Shown here piece by piece: positions 1-5,356 of a stretch of 5,828 nucleotides of DNA. The first letter of the stretch is position 1. Each line of letters opens with the position of its first letter. The position numbers and the translations under genes were made by a program. The stretch is from positions 1 through 5,828 of the forward strand of contig JAHYYD010000145.1 in assembly GCA_019425105.1 (NCBI GenBank). The letters run 5' to 3'. The notes below the pieces were generated by a model, which saw only the letters and a list, made by a program, of their open reading frames with translations, was not told the DNA's origin and ran no database searches. This stretch comes from Actinomycetota bacterium. GTDB taxonomy: Bacteria > Actinomycetota > Actinomycetes > Actinomycetales > Actinomycetaceae.

Positions 1-210
1 CGCGAGGCCGGGAACTACCAGCAGCGCGTGCGACGCCTGGCGTTCTACGAGCGCAACGGCTTTACGGTGACGAACATGCTCACGCACGAGGCCGGCCAAA
101 CCTACCGGGTCCTGGCGCGCGACGGCGTCGTCACCCCGCAGCGCCTGGAGGAGGCACTCAACTCGGTGAGCGAGAACCCGGCCTACGCCTCGCGGGTGAC
201 GACGGACTGA
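1..210 (+). CDS. GNAT-family N-acetyltransferase, C-terminal part (5' end outside window)
   Basis: The frame is open from the first base and ends at TGA 208-210, giving 69 visible residues. The segment LAFYERNGF (about residues 13-21 of the fragment) is typical of the last conserved helix-strand of GNAT acetyltransferases, where the substrate-bound acetyl-CoA fold ends. The following YRVLARDG resembles the final beta strand. GNAT enzymes transfer an acetyl group from acetyl-CoA to an amine on a small molecule or protein; the substrate cannot be told from this fragment. About 30 hydrophilic residues follow the last strand. The gene converges with the antiporter gene, with only 13 nt between the two stop codons. 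A start inside the fragment (GTG at 28) would give just 60 residues without the acetyl-CoA site, so I treat the gene as truncated by the window edge. Family call is fairly good; function unknown. Confidence 0.7.
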   Translation, partial: REAGNYQQRVRRLAFYERNGFTVTNMLTHEAGQTYRVLARDGVVTPQRLEEALNSVSENPAYASRVTTD

Positions 211-223
211 CGTCTGCGCACAA

Positions 224-2125
224 TCAGTGGCCGACGCCGCCGCTGGAGACCAGGAGGATCTCCTCGTTGTCGAGTCGCGCGAGCGCGCCTTCCAGTGCCG
301 CCGAGGAGAAGATGCCCTCGTCGCGGGCCTGCAGGAGCGCGTCACGCTGGGCGTGGATCGCCTCCAGCGCCAGTTCACGGATCTGGTCGCGCGTGAAGGA
401 GCGCTCAACCTCTTCCTCGCTCATGTCGACGGTGCCGTGGCCATCGTCGTCGCTGTCGCCGGCGGCGCCCTGGAGGATGTCCGTGAGGACGCGGTCAGCG
501 GCGTGCGCACTCCGCGCTTGCTCACCCGTGGCCTCGTCAGTGAGTGCATGTCCCAACCGGGACAGCGTGCGCGAGACACCCGCGGAGAGCAGGGTCTTGC
601 CGTCGACCTCGTGGATCGCCTGTGCGAGGGCCGTATCCACCAGCGCGGAGCCCATCACCTTCAGGAGCTTGGCGCGCTCCTCCTCGGAGATATCGCCCGT
701 GGCCATCTGGGGCTTGACGATGCGAATGAGTCCGGGGAGGGTCAGGCCCTGGATGACGAGGGCACCCGCCGCGATGAACAGGGCGATCGTGAGCAGCAGC
801 GCGCGCATCGGCGCATGCGTCGAGATGGTTTGCGCAGCGGCCAGGGTGATCGCGCCTCGCATGCCCGCCCACACGATGACGCTGCCCTCGCGCGGCCCCA
901 GCGGCTCATTCGCGAAGTAGTCCAGGTCCGATCCGCGCATCGCGTTGCGGCGCGCGCGCCGCTTGAGGCGGCGACGATAGTGGTGAAGCGCGTTCTCCCA
1001 GTGCTCGGGGCTCAGGTCGCGGGCCTCGAGCATGTCGGCGTCGACTTTGCAGGCCTTGTTCATGCGCTTTTCGAAGCGCTCGATGCGTGCGACCTCGGCC
1101 TCGTAGCGGCGTTGACGGTGGGTACGGCGGTGGTCCAGCCAGGCGAGCATGATGGCGATGAAGATGGCTCGCATGACCATAATGAGCGCGCCGAGGGTGA
1201 CGGCGAGGAAGGCGGCGAAGGCCAGGCCGCCGGAGAACGCGGCGGTCTCCTCGACAATGCCGAAGGCCTGCAGGCCCATCGTCAGGAAGATCCCGCTCTC
1301 CAAGACGAGCGTCATGGTCTGCCAGTTATGCTGGGAGAAACGCCTGTTCGCCGCGGAGATCGTGGCCGCGCGTCGGCTCGAGACGACCAGTCCGGCGACG
1401 ACGGCCGCAACGAGGCCGGACCCTCCCAGGTGCTCGGCGGGGACCGATGCGATGAAGGGCATCGCGAAGGAGAAAACCGTGTCGGCCGAGGGATCCTTGA
1501 TGAGGGCGCGCAGACGCACGCCGACCTCGCCGACGACCCAGCCAATACCCGCAGCGATACCGAGGGCGATGGCGACCTTACCGATGAGCGGGCCCGGGTG
1601 GAGGGCGTGTTCGTCGGCGGCCAGGCCGGCGCTCATCGCTGCGGAGAGCATGACCAGCGAGGTCGCGTCGTTAAAGAGCCCCTCGCCTTCGAGGACCGTG
1701 ATGATGCGGTGGGAGACACCCGAGCGTTTCGCGATCGAGATGGCGACCGCGTCGGTCGGCGACAGGACCGCGCCCAGCGCGACACCCCAGGGCAGGGAGA
1801 TCGCGGGGACCAGCCAGTTGATGACGAAGCCGACCGCGAAGGCGGACAGGAACACGAGGGGAATCGCGAGCATCGCGACGGCCTGCATCTCGCGCCGGAA
1901 GTCCATGGTCGGCATACGCACGGCCGCCGAGAACAGCAGGGGCGGCAGCACCATCTCGAGGATGATGTTCGGCTCAATCTCGATGGCCCCCACCTGCGGC
2001 AGGAACCCGATCACCAGGCCGACGACCAGCAGGATCAGGGGGGCTGCCACGCGCACCTTGGGCGCGACGAATTGGCATGCCACGATGATGAGCATTCCGG
2101 CCACGGCAATAAGAAGGGGTTCCAT
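224..2125 (-). CDS. CPA1 / NhaP-type Na+(K+)/H+ antiporter
   Basis: This 633-residue integral membrane protein probably exchanges Na+ or K+ for H+ across the cytoplasmic membrane, serving pH and salt homeostasis. About 12-13 hydrophobic segments are visible, from residue 3 to about 328 and again from about 413 to 465. Diagnostic CPA1 motifs are SPTDAVA (122-128, the unwound-helix TD motif) and GEGLFNDATSLV (147-158). The latter carries the Asn-Asp pair (152-153) associated with electroneutral CPA1 exchange. LESGIFLTMGLQ (275-286) and VWAGMRGAITLAAA (418-431) also fit. Residues about 331-412 form a very basic hydrophilic loop between membrane segments, and about 470-633 form a charged, probably cytoplasmic C-terminal domain. 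The ATG at 2125 was chosen because it leads straight into the first membrane helix. No Shine-Dalgarno sequence precedes it, but a TACAAT hexamer lies 6 nt upstream, so the mRNA may be leaderless. Ion specificity cannot be read from sequence. It is divergent from the protoglobin gene and convergent with the acetyltransferase gene. Confidence 0.93.
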   Translation of the reverse strand: MEPLLIAVAGMLIIVACQFVAPKVRVAAPLILLVVGLVIGFLPQVGAIEIEPNIILEMVLPPLLFSAAVRMPTMDFRREMQAVAMLAIPLVFLSAFAVGFVINWLVPAISLPWGVALGAVLSPTDAVAISIAKRSGVSHRIITVLEGEGLFNDATSLVMLSAAMSAGLAADEHALHPGPLIGKVAIALGIAAGIGWVVGEVGVRLRALIKDPSADTVFSFAMPFIASVPAEHLGGSGLVAAVVAGLVVSSRRAATISAANRRFSQHNWQTMTLVLESGIFLTMGLQAFGIVEETAAFSGGLAFAAFLAVTLGALIMVMRAIFIAIMLAWLDHRRTHRQRRYEAEVARIERFEKRMNKACKVDADMLEARDLSPEHWENALHHYRRRLKRRARRNAMRGSDLDYFANEPLGPREGSVIVWAGMRGAITLAAAQTISTHAPMRALLLTIALFIAAGALVIQGLTLPGLIRIVKPQMATGDISEEERAKLLKVMGSALVDTALAQAIHEVDGKTLLSAGVSRTLSRLGHALTDEATGEQARSAHAADRVLTDILQGAAGDSDDDGHGTVDMSEEEVERSFTRDQIRELALEAIHAQRDALLQARDEGIFSSAALEGALARLDNEEILLVSSGGVGH

Positions 2126-2131
2126 AGGTCA

Positions 2132-2137
2132 ATTGTA
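2132..2137 (-). promoter_or_regulatory. Candidate -10 element of the antiporter gene (leaderless geometry)
   Basis: On the minus strand this reads TACAAT, five of six matches to the sigma-70/SigA -10 consensus, followed by 6 nt and then the ATG at 2125. That spacing would place the transcription start at or next to the A of the start codon. No purine-rich ribosome-binding site is present, which agrees with a leaderless mRNA, a common arrangement in actinobacteria. No convincing -35 hexamer was found 16-18 bp upstream. Confidence 0.5.
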
Positions 2138-2188
2138 TTGCGAGCAACCCCACCAGCGCCGTTGCCATCTCACTACAGCGGCTACGCG

Positions 2189-2208
2189 CGCCGCGAACTC
2201 GCGCGGCG
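2189..2208. repeat. GC-rich inverted repeat in the antiporter/protoglobin intergenic region
   Basis: CGCCGCG (2189-2195) and CGCGGCG (2202-2208) are perfect 7-bp inverted arms around a 6-nt spacer AACTCG. It lies between two divergent genes, so it is not expected to be a terminator. It could be an operator, a barrier to upstream transcription, or chance in GC-rich DNA. The rest of the 2126-2313 interval holds only the two -10-like elements and one ribosome-binding site described separately. Confidence 0.3.
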
Positions 2209-2281
2209 TACCACGCCCCGCCCGCATGGCCTCGACACCATCCCCGAATGTCAAACAGACCCACACGATCAGAGCACGTTG

Positions 2282-2287
2282 TACAAT
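2282..2287 (+). promoter_or_regulatory. Candidate -10 element of the protoglobin-ogt unit
   Basis: TACAAT matches five of six consensus -10 positions and is the same hexamer found in front of the divergent antiporter gene. A transcription start around 2294 would leave a short leader of about 20 nt containing the ribosome-binding site. No clear -35 element is visible at the usual spacing. Confidence 0.45.
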
Positions 2288-2301
2288 CGACGCATCGTTT
2301 C

Positions 2302-2308
2302 AAGGAGG
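2302..2308 (+). promoter_or_regulatory. Strong ribosome-binding site that fixes the protoglobin start
   Basis: AAGGAGG is a near-perfect anti-Shine-Dalgarno match, 5 nt before ATG 2314. It rules out the in-frame upstream ATG at 2248, which would place the -10 element and this site inside the coding region and add 22 residues unlike the family N terminus. Confidence 0.85.
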
Positions 2309-2313
2309 TTCTC

Positions 2314-2907
2314 ATGACCGCTTACAACCACTCGTCGGGGTACACCTACGGCACCGATGCCGTCCCCACATCCCCGCTCACACTCGAGGATCTACGCCAG
2401 ATCGAGGCCGCCGCACACGTCCAGCCCGGTGACGCAGAGCTGCTCTCACGAGCAGAACCCATCCTGGCGCCGCATGCCATGGAAATGGTCGACACGTGGC
2501 GCGGAATTCTGGCTCAAAAGACGTATCTGGCAGCACATTCCGCGCACCCGGACGGGCAGCCAAACCCCGAGTACGCGCAGGCGTCAAAGCCGCGCTTCGC
2601 CCAGTGGATCATCGACATGTGCACGCGCGAGCGTGACCAGGCGTGGTTGGACTACCAGTACCTGATCGGCGCACGGCACATGTCCGCAGCGAAGAACGCG
2701 GCGGATGGGGCGGACTCGACACCATTCGTGCCCCTGCGCTACGTGCTCGCCTTCATCGCGCCCACTGTGGAGGTCGGTCACCGTCTCCTCGCGGAGGGCT
2801 TCGAGGGTGACGAACTGAGCGCCGTCCGTGATGCCTGGACTCGCGCTGTGACTGTCGCCGTGACAGTGTGGGCGTATGCCTACCGAGAGCACCCCGAGCA
2901 GTTCTGA
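2314..2907 (+). CDS. Single-domain protoglobin (heme-binding globin-like protein)
   Basis: The 197-residue protein spans one protoglobin domain with no output domain attached, so it is more likely a free gas-binding or detoxifying hemoprotein than a classical two-domain globin-coupled sensor. Visible family features are YTYG near the N terminus (10-13), the helix around LTLEDLRQIE (22-31), VDTW (59-62), PRFAQWIIDM (93-102), WLDYQ (111-115) and GARHMSAAKN (119-128). His122 in the RH pair is the expected proximal heme ligand. LRYVLAFIAP (141-150) and the tryptophan-containing helix at 172-190 complete the fold. Archaeal protoglobin has a Trp-Tyr pair in helix B, as I recall; here Trp62 is followed by Arg63. 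This would change the distal pocket and so the O2/NO/CO preference. It is the first gene of a pair: its last 32 nt overlap the alkyltransferase gene. No membrane segment or signal peptide is seen, so it should be cytoplasmic. Confidence 0.85.
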   Translation: MTAYNHSSGYTYGTDAVPTSPLTLEDLRQIEAAAHVQPGDAELLSRAEPILAPHAMEMVDTWRGILAQKTYLAAHSAHPDGQPNPEYAQASKPRFAQWIIDMCTRERDQAWLDYQYLIGARHMSAAKNAADGADSTPFVPLRYVLAFIAPTVEVGHRLLAEGFEGDELSAVRDAWTRAVTVAVTVWAYAYREHPEQF

Positions 2908-3481
2908 TCCGGCACTCGCCACCTACGACTCCCCCATCGGCAGCCTCACGCTGGCCGCGCGGGGCGGTGCGCTCATCGGCTTGTGGGGGGCCGGGCAGCG
3001 TTTCTTCGGCTCCCCCTACGGCATCGACGAGGCCGTGGCACACCCGGCGGTCGATCTGACCTCACCCGATTCACGGGAGGGCGCCCTCGCGCGGGCCCGT
3101 TTGGACGAGGCCGATGCGCGCGCTCTTCGGGCCGCCGCATCGTGGCTCGACGGATACTTCGCGGGCGAGGCCTCCTCCCCCGCCGCCGTTCCTCTCGCGC
3201 CCACGGGCACCGACTTTCAACAGCGCGTGTGGGAGGCGATGGACGCTATCCCCTACGGCGCGACGCGCACATACGGACAGATCGTCGCCCAGCTGCGGGG
3301 CGCGGGCATCCCCGCGTCAGCTCAGTCGGTCGGCGGCGCGGTCGGTCGCAATCCTCTACTCCTCATCCGCCCCTGCCACCGCGTTGTGGCGGCGGGCGCC
3401 CCGGGCGGCTACGCGGCGGGAGGCGGCGCGAAAGCCTGGCTGCTTGCGCACGAGGCGGCCACGGCCTCGTCGGTCAGCTGA
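2876..3481 (+). CDS. ogt: Methylated-DNA--protein-cysteine S-methyltransferase (Ogt/AGT type)
   Basis: This 201-residue suicide repair enzyme moves the alkyl group from O6-alkylguanine (or O4-alkylthymine) in DNA to its own cysteine. The active-site motif IRPCHRVV is at 164-171, with Cys167 as acceptor and His168 in the usual catalytic position. The DNA-binding region GTDFQQRVWEAMDAIPYG (111-128), TYGQIVAQL (132-140) and the Arg-finger segment SVGGAVGRNPL (151-161) are all present. The N terminus YDSPIGSLTLAA (17-28) is the normal start of the family's first domain. There is no Ada-type N-terminal regulatory domain, so it is Ogt/AGT-like rather than Ada. The ATG at 2876 is the only usable start before the conserved N terminus. 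It lies inside the protoglobin gene, 32 nt before its stop, with only a weak ribosome-binding site, so translational coupling is likely. It converges with the ykvI-like gene, with one nucleotide between the two stop codons. Confidence 0.93.
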   Translation: MPTESTPSSSDPALATYDSPIGSLTLAARGGALIGLWGAGQRFFGSPYGIDEAVAHPAVDLTSPDSREGALARARLDEADARALRAAASWLDGYFAGEASSPAAVPLAPTGTDFQQRVWEAMDAIPYGATRTYGQIVAQLRGAGIPASAQSVGGAVGRNPLLLIRPCHRVVAAGAPGGYAAGGGAKAWLLAHEAATASSVS

Positions 3482-3482
3482 T

Positions 3483-4805
3483 TCAGTCGTTCGCCCGGTC
3501 GGCCTCGAGCGCTTCCTCGACCAGGGCCTCGTCGACGGGCAGGGCCGCGCGAGCGTAGGCAGCGGCATCATCCTGGGTGTCGGCGATCTGCTCGGCGATC
3601 GTGTCGGCCTCGCGGCGCAGCTCGGCGCCATCGACGACCGAGGCCTGTGCGAGAGTGCGAGCCTGGGTGCGGTGCTCGTCCGTGTACTCCAGGTCGTCGG
3701 CGTGCTTACGCACGAGGACGCGGATGAGCTTGCGGCGCAGATTCTCCTCGCGCAGGACGGCGGAGCGCTCGCGCAGCCAGCCGACCGCGAGGACGACGAG
3801 GAGGGCGACGCCCAGCCAGCCGATGATCGGGTACATGCCGCCGATCAGCTTCTTAAAGCCCATGAGCGAAGCCGCGTAGCCCACGGCAACGACGCCGACG
3901 AGGACGATGCGCATGCGGGTGGTCTCCCCGCCCGAGAAGCGGCGCGCCGTCGAGTAGAACAGCGAAAAGACCGTGTTGTAGATGAGCGCGAAAATGATCA
4001 GCGTGTAGACGAAGGCGAAGGCCGGGTGGATCGAGCGCGCGATCTCGAGGGCGGGAACGTTCACGTCCCAGATCCGGTCCACGTTCAGGTACAGGCACAG
4101 GGCGTCCGCGCCGATGACGAGGGCGATGATAGTGCCGCCAACGCGCCCGGCGCGGCGGGCCTCGCCGATGCGCAGCACCGAACCGCCGAGCACGAAGGCC
4201 ATCGCGATGCCGTTGACGACGCACAGCGCGAAGTAGTTGATCGTGGAGAGCCACAGGTTGGGCAGCGCCGGGGTGACCTGGGTGGCGGCGGCGTTGAGCT
4301 CGGCGACGCCCGGGTGCGGGGTGGCCAGCGAGTAGATGGTGAGGATCGTGATGGCGACGATGATCATGGGCGTAAAGACGCCGATCACCTTCATGATCCG
4401 GTCGAAGTCGAGGAAGGCCGTGAGGATCACGAGCACCGCGCACAGGGCGCTACCCGCCCACGCGGGCAGGCCGAACTGCTGCTCGAGGTTCGCGCCGGCG
4501 CCCGCGAGCATCACGAAGCCCATCGCGAAGCCCGAGAAGACGAGCACGACGTCGATGACGCGGCGCAGCGCCGGGTGGGTGATGCGTTCGAAGACTTCGT
4601 CGTGATGGCCGGATCGGTAGTAGGAGCCCAGCTGGAGCGCGACGACACCGAAGACGACGTTGAGGACGCCCAGGGCCGCGATGCCGATCAGGCCCTTCGC
4701 GCCGAAGGAGAGGAAGTACTGGAGCAGGTCCTGGCCACTCGCCAGGCCCGCGCCGATGACGACTCCCACGTAGGCGAAGGCGACGGAGAGGTACTTCTTG
4801 GACAT
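3483..4805 (-). CDS. YkvI-like membrane protein, probable APC/LeuT-fold transporter (copy 1)
   Basis: The 440-residue protein has about ten hydrophobic segments (roughly 6-26, 37-59, 84-104, 117-135, 142-160, 187-207, 222-242, 262-283, 298-316, 325-345). The opening segment contains IGAGLASGQDLLQYF (17-31), the characteristic glycine-rich first-helix motif of the YkvI family (COG3949). In LeuT-fold relatives a similar broken helix 1 binds substrate and Na+. The family has no established substrate that I know of, so transport is inferred. After about residue 345 comes a roughly 95-residue hydrophilic, mostly helical, charged tail ending PVDEALVEEALE (423-434). This tail seems longer than usual for YkvI proteins and is shared with the second copy. 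ATG 4805 has a good ribosome-binding site (GGAAGGA). The gene converges with ogt and is divergent from the antitoxin gene across 152 bp. Confidence 0.82.
   Translation of the reverse strand: MSKKYLSVAFAYVGVVIGAGLASGQDLLQYFLSFGAKGLIGIAALGVLNVVFGVVALQLGSYYRSGHHDEVFERITHPALRRVIDVVLVFSGFAMGFVMLAGAGANLEQQFGLPAWAGSALCAVLVILTAFLDFDRIMKVIGVFTPMIIVAITILTIYSLATPHPGVAELNAAATQVTPALPNLWLSTINYFALCVVNGIAMAFVLGGSVLRIGEARRAGRVGGTIIALVIGADALCLYLNVDRIWDVNVPALEIARSIHPAFAFVYTLIIFALIYNTVFSLFYSTARRFSGGETTRMRIVLVGVVAVGYAASLMGFKKLIGGMYPIIGWLGVALLVVLAVGWLRERSAVLREENLRRKLIRVLVRKHADDLEYTDEHRTQARTLAQASVVDGAELRREADTIAEQIADTQDDAAAYARAALPVDEALVEEALEADRAND
3721..3808. repeat. Near-identical repeat patch, copy in ykvI-like gene 1
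   Basis: This 88-nt stretch matches 5595-5682 with four differences by hand alignment, and 3766-3808 matches 5640-5682 with none (43 nt). It lies in coding sequence around residues 333-362, spanning the end of the last membrane helix and the start of the charged tail. Flanking parts of the two genes differ much more at third codon positions. Confidence 0.85.
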
Positions 4806-4809
4806 AGGG

Positions 4810-4816
4810 TCCTTCC
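4810..4816 (-). promoter_or_regulatory. Ribosome-binding site of ykvI-like copy 1
   Basis: On the minus strand GGAAGGA stands 4 nt before ATG 4805 and supports that start codon. Confidence 0.7.
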
Positions 4817-4831
4817 GATTGCGAACGTTTC

Positions 4832-4849
4832 ACGAGGCCGAGGCCTCGT
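4832..4849. repeat. Perfect 8-bp inverted repeat in the leader of ykvI-like copy 1
   Basis: ACGAGGCC (4832-4839) and GGCCTCGT (4842-4849) are exact inverted arms with a 2-nt spacer. As DNA it is an almost continuous 18-bp palindrome suited to a dimeric repressor. As RNA it would fold as a 7-bp stem with a four-base loop about 15 nt before the ribosome-binding site. I cannot tell operator from leader hairpin. Confidence 0.5.
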
Positions 4850-4894
4850 TCCACGGTAGACGCTCACCTGGGCGTCGGGTATGTCCGTGGGAAA

Positions 4895-4920
4895 TTGTTC
4901 ACGCTCACGATGAGTAACAA
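4895..4920. repeat. Imperfect inverted repeat between the divergent ykvI-like and antitoxin genes
   Basis: Outer arms TTGTT (4895-4899) and AACAA (4916-4920) enclose inner arms CTCA (4904-4907) and TGAG (4911-4914). The gaps between outer and inner arms are unequal (4 and 1 nt), so it is not a simple palindrome. It may be a weak operator or fold in the leader RNA of the ykvI-like gene. Confidence 0.25.
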
Positions 4921-4931
4921 AGGCGTAAATG

Positions 4932-4946
4932 TGTACATATTGTACT
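4932..4946. promoter_or_regulatory. Candidate antitoxin operator with TGTACA-type cores
   Basis: TGTACA (4932-4937) sits in a 14-bp near-palindrome (4928-4941, one mismatched pair), followed 9 bp later by TGTACT (4941-4946). The E. coli YefM antitoxin is known to bind a TGTACA core in two adjacent palindromes of the yefM-yoeB operator. Finding the same hexamer just upstream of a Phd/YefM-like gene supports autoregulation. The 9-bp repeat spacing and imperfect second core differ from the E. coli layout. Confidence 0.5.
4939..4944 (-). promoter_or_regulatory. Candidate -10 element directed toward ykvI-like copy 1
   Basis: On the minus strand this reads TACAAT, the same hexamer as at the other two candidate promoters in the window. 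It would start a leftward transcript near 4932, giving a leader of about 125 nt that includes the inverted repeats at 4895-4920 and 4832-4849. It overlaps the TGTACA-type operator cores. No good -35 was found, and a nearer promoter is possible. Confidence 0.3.
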
Positions 4947-4951
4947 AACAT
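4946..4951 (+). promoter_or_regulatory. Candidate -10 element of the antitoxin gene
   Basis: TAACAT fits the loose actinobacterial TAnnnT pattern and lies 6 nt before ATG 4958, the same geometry as the antiporter gene. No Shine-Dalgarno sequence is visible, so the antitoxin mRNA may be leaderless. Four of six matches to the consensus make this weak by itself. Confidence 0.3.
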
Positions 4952-4957
4952 GACACT

Positions 4958-5221
4958 ATGAACACACTTGCCACGACGCTCTCGACTCGCGAGCTGCGCG
5001 CAAATCTCTCCGACGTCCTCGGGCGAGCTTCCTACGGCGGCGAGCGTATCGGAGTGACGAAGAACGGCCGCCTCACTGCGATCGTGATCGGCGTCGAGGA
5101 CCTGCTGGCCCTGGAAGAGCTTGAGGACGCGCGCGACCTCGAAGCCTTCCGCGAGGCGGTACGCAACGACGACGGGCAGCGCGTCAGTCTGGCCGACCTG
5201 CGCGCTGAGCTCAACGACTAG
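4958..5221 (+). CDS. Type II antitoxin, Phd/YefM family
   Basis: The 87-residue protein has the usual two-part layout. The N-terminal DNA-binding fold carries STRELRANLSDVLGRA (9-24) followed by ERIGVTKNGRLTAIVI (29-44), the strand-turn-strand typical of Phd/YefM proteins. The C-terminal acidic helix (about 45-87, rich in Glu, Asp, Leu) normally wraps the toxin. The antitoxin neutralises its toxin by binding and usually represses its own promoter with the toxin as corepressor. The gene is intact and of normal length. ATG 4958 begins directly before the conserved fold. It is followed after 2 nt by a RelE-like toxin gene reduced to 28 codons, so this antitoxin has no complete partner here. It may still repress its promoter or protect against a related toxin elsewhere. 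Confidence 0.88.
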   Translation: MNTLATTLSTRELRANLSDVLGRASYGGERIGVTKNGRLTAIVIGVEDLLALEELEDARDLEAFREAVRNDDGQRVSLADLRAELND

Positions 5222-5223
5222 CG

Positions 5224-5310
5224 ATGTACCGCATCGAATTCACCTCGGCGGCAGCACGCCAGATACGCAAGCTGGATCGGCAGGCGCAGGACCCTATCCG
5301 AGACATGTGA
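5224..5310 (+). pseudogene. RelE-like toxin gene, 3' truncated remnant
   Basis: Two nucleotides after the antitoxin stop, an ATG opens a 28-codon frame: MYRIEFTSAAARQIRKLD then RQAQDPIRDM, ending at TGA. The first 20-odd residues closely resemble the first strand and helix of RelE/ParE-fold mRNA interferases, which are usually 85-90 residues. The conserved later strands and catalytic basic residues are missing, and no other frame downstream resumes them, so this is a truncation rather than a frameshift. The stop codon lies at the base of the hairpin belonging to the 3' end of the neighbouring ykvI-like gene, so the break is at about 5295-5310. The remnant should have no ribonuclease activity. 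The expected context (antitoxin first, 2-nt gap) supports the identification. Confidence 0.8.
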
Positions 5311-5342
5311 GGCCCACCCTTCATTCATGAAGGATGGGCCTC
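5309..5342. terminator. Strong hairpin, probable terminator of ykvI-like copy 2 (possibly bidirectional)
   Basis: Arms 5309-5324 and 5327-5342 form a 34-nt structure with a long stem carrying one internal C/A mismatch (5317 with 5334). It starts 14 nt downstream of the TAG stop of the leftward gene and directly follows the truncated toxin on the other strand. Neither side has a clear U-tract, as is common for actinobacterial terminators. The stop codon of the toxin remnant is partly within the stem. Confidence 0.75.
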
Positions 5343-5356
5343 GACTTGTGCAACGA

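Noticed and set aside
2248..2313. N-terminal extension of protoglobin from an upstream ATG
   Set aside because: The extension would swallow the -10-like TACAAT and the strong AAGGAGG site; the family fold starts after ATG 2314.
227..2317. A 696-codon open frame on the plus strand opposite the antiporter gene
   Set aside because: Its product is a low-complexity, Arg/Asp/Glu/Gly-rich string with no recognisable domain. GC-biased third positions of the real gene suppress stop codons on the other strand. The antiporter on the minus strand has clear family motifs.
3114..4859. A 581-codon open frame on the plus strand opposite the ykvI-like gene
   Set aside because: Same artefact: highly charged repetitive product, no start signal, and it overlaps both ogt and the well-supported ykvI-like gene.
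4688..4951. An 87-codon minus-strand frame starting in the ykvI-like leader
   Set aside because: No ribosome-binding site, and most of it is the ykvI-like coding sequence read in the wrong frame. Its start falls near the candidate leftward promoter by chance.
4950..4961. A three-codon frame (ATG ACA CTA TGA) whose stop overlaps the antitoxin ATG
   Set aside because: Tempting as a coupling leader, but it has no ribosome-binding site and such short frames are common by chance.
5308..5356. Continuation of the RelE-like toxin through a frameshift
   Set aside because: None of the plus-strand frames after 5308 shows the later conserved RelE segments, and the sequence becomes the hairpin and 3' end of the paralog, so it is a truncation.
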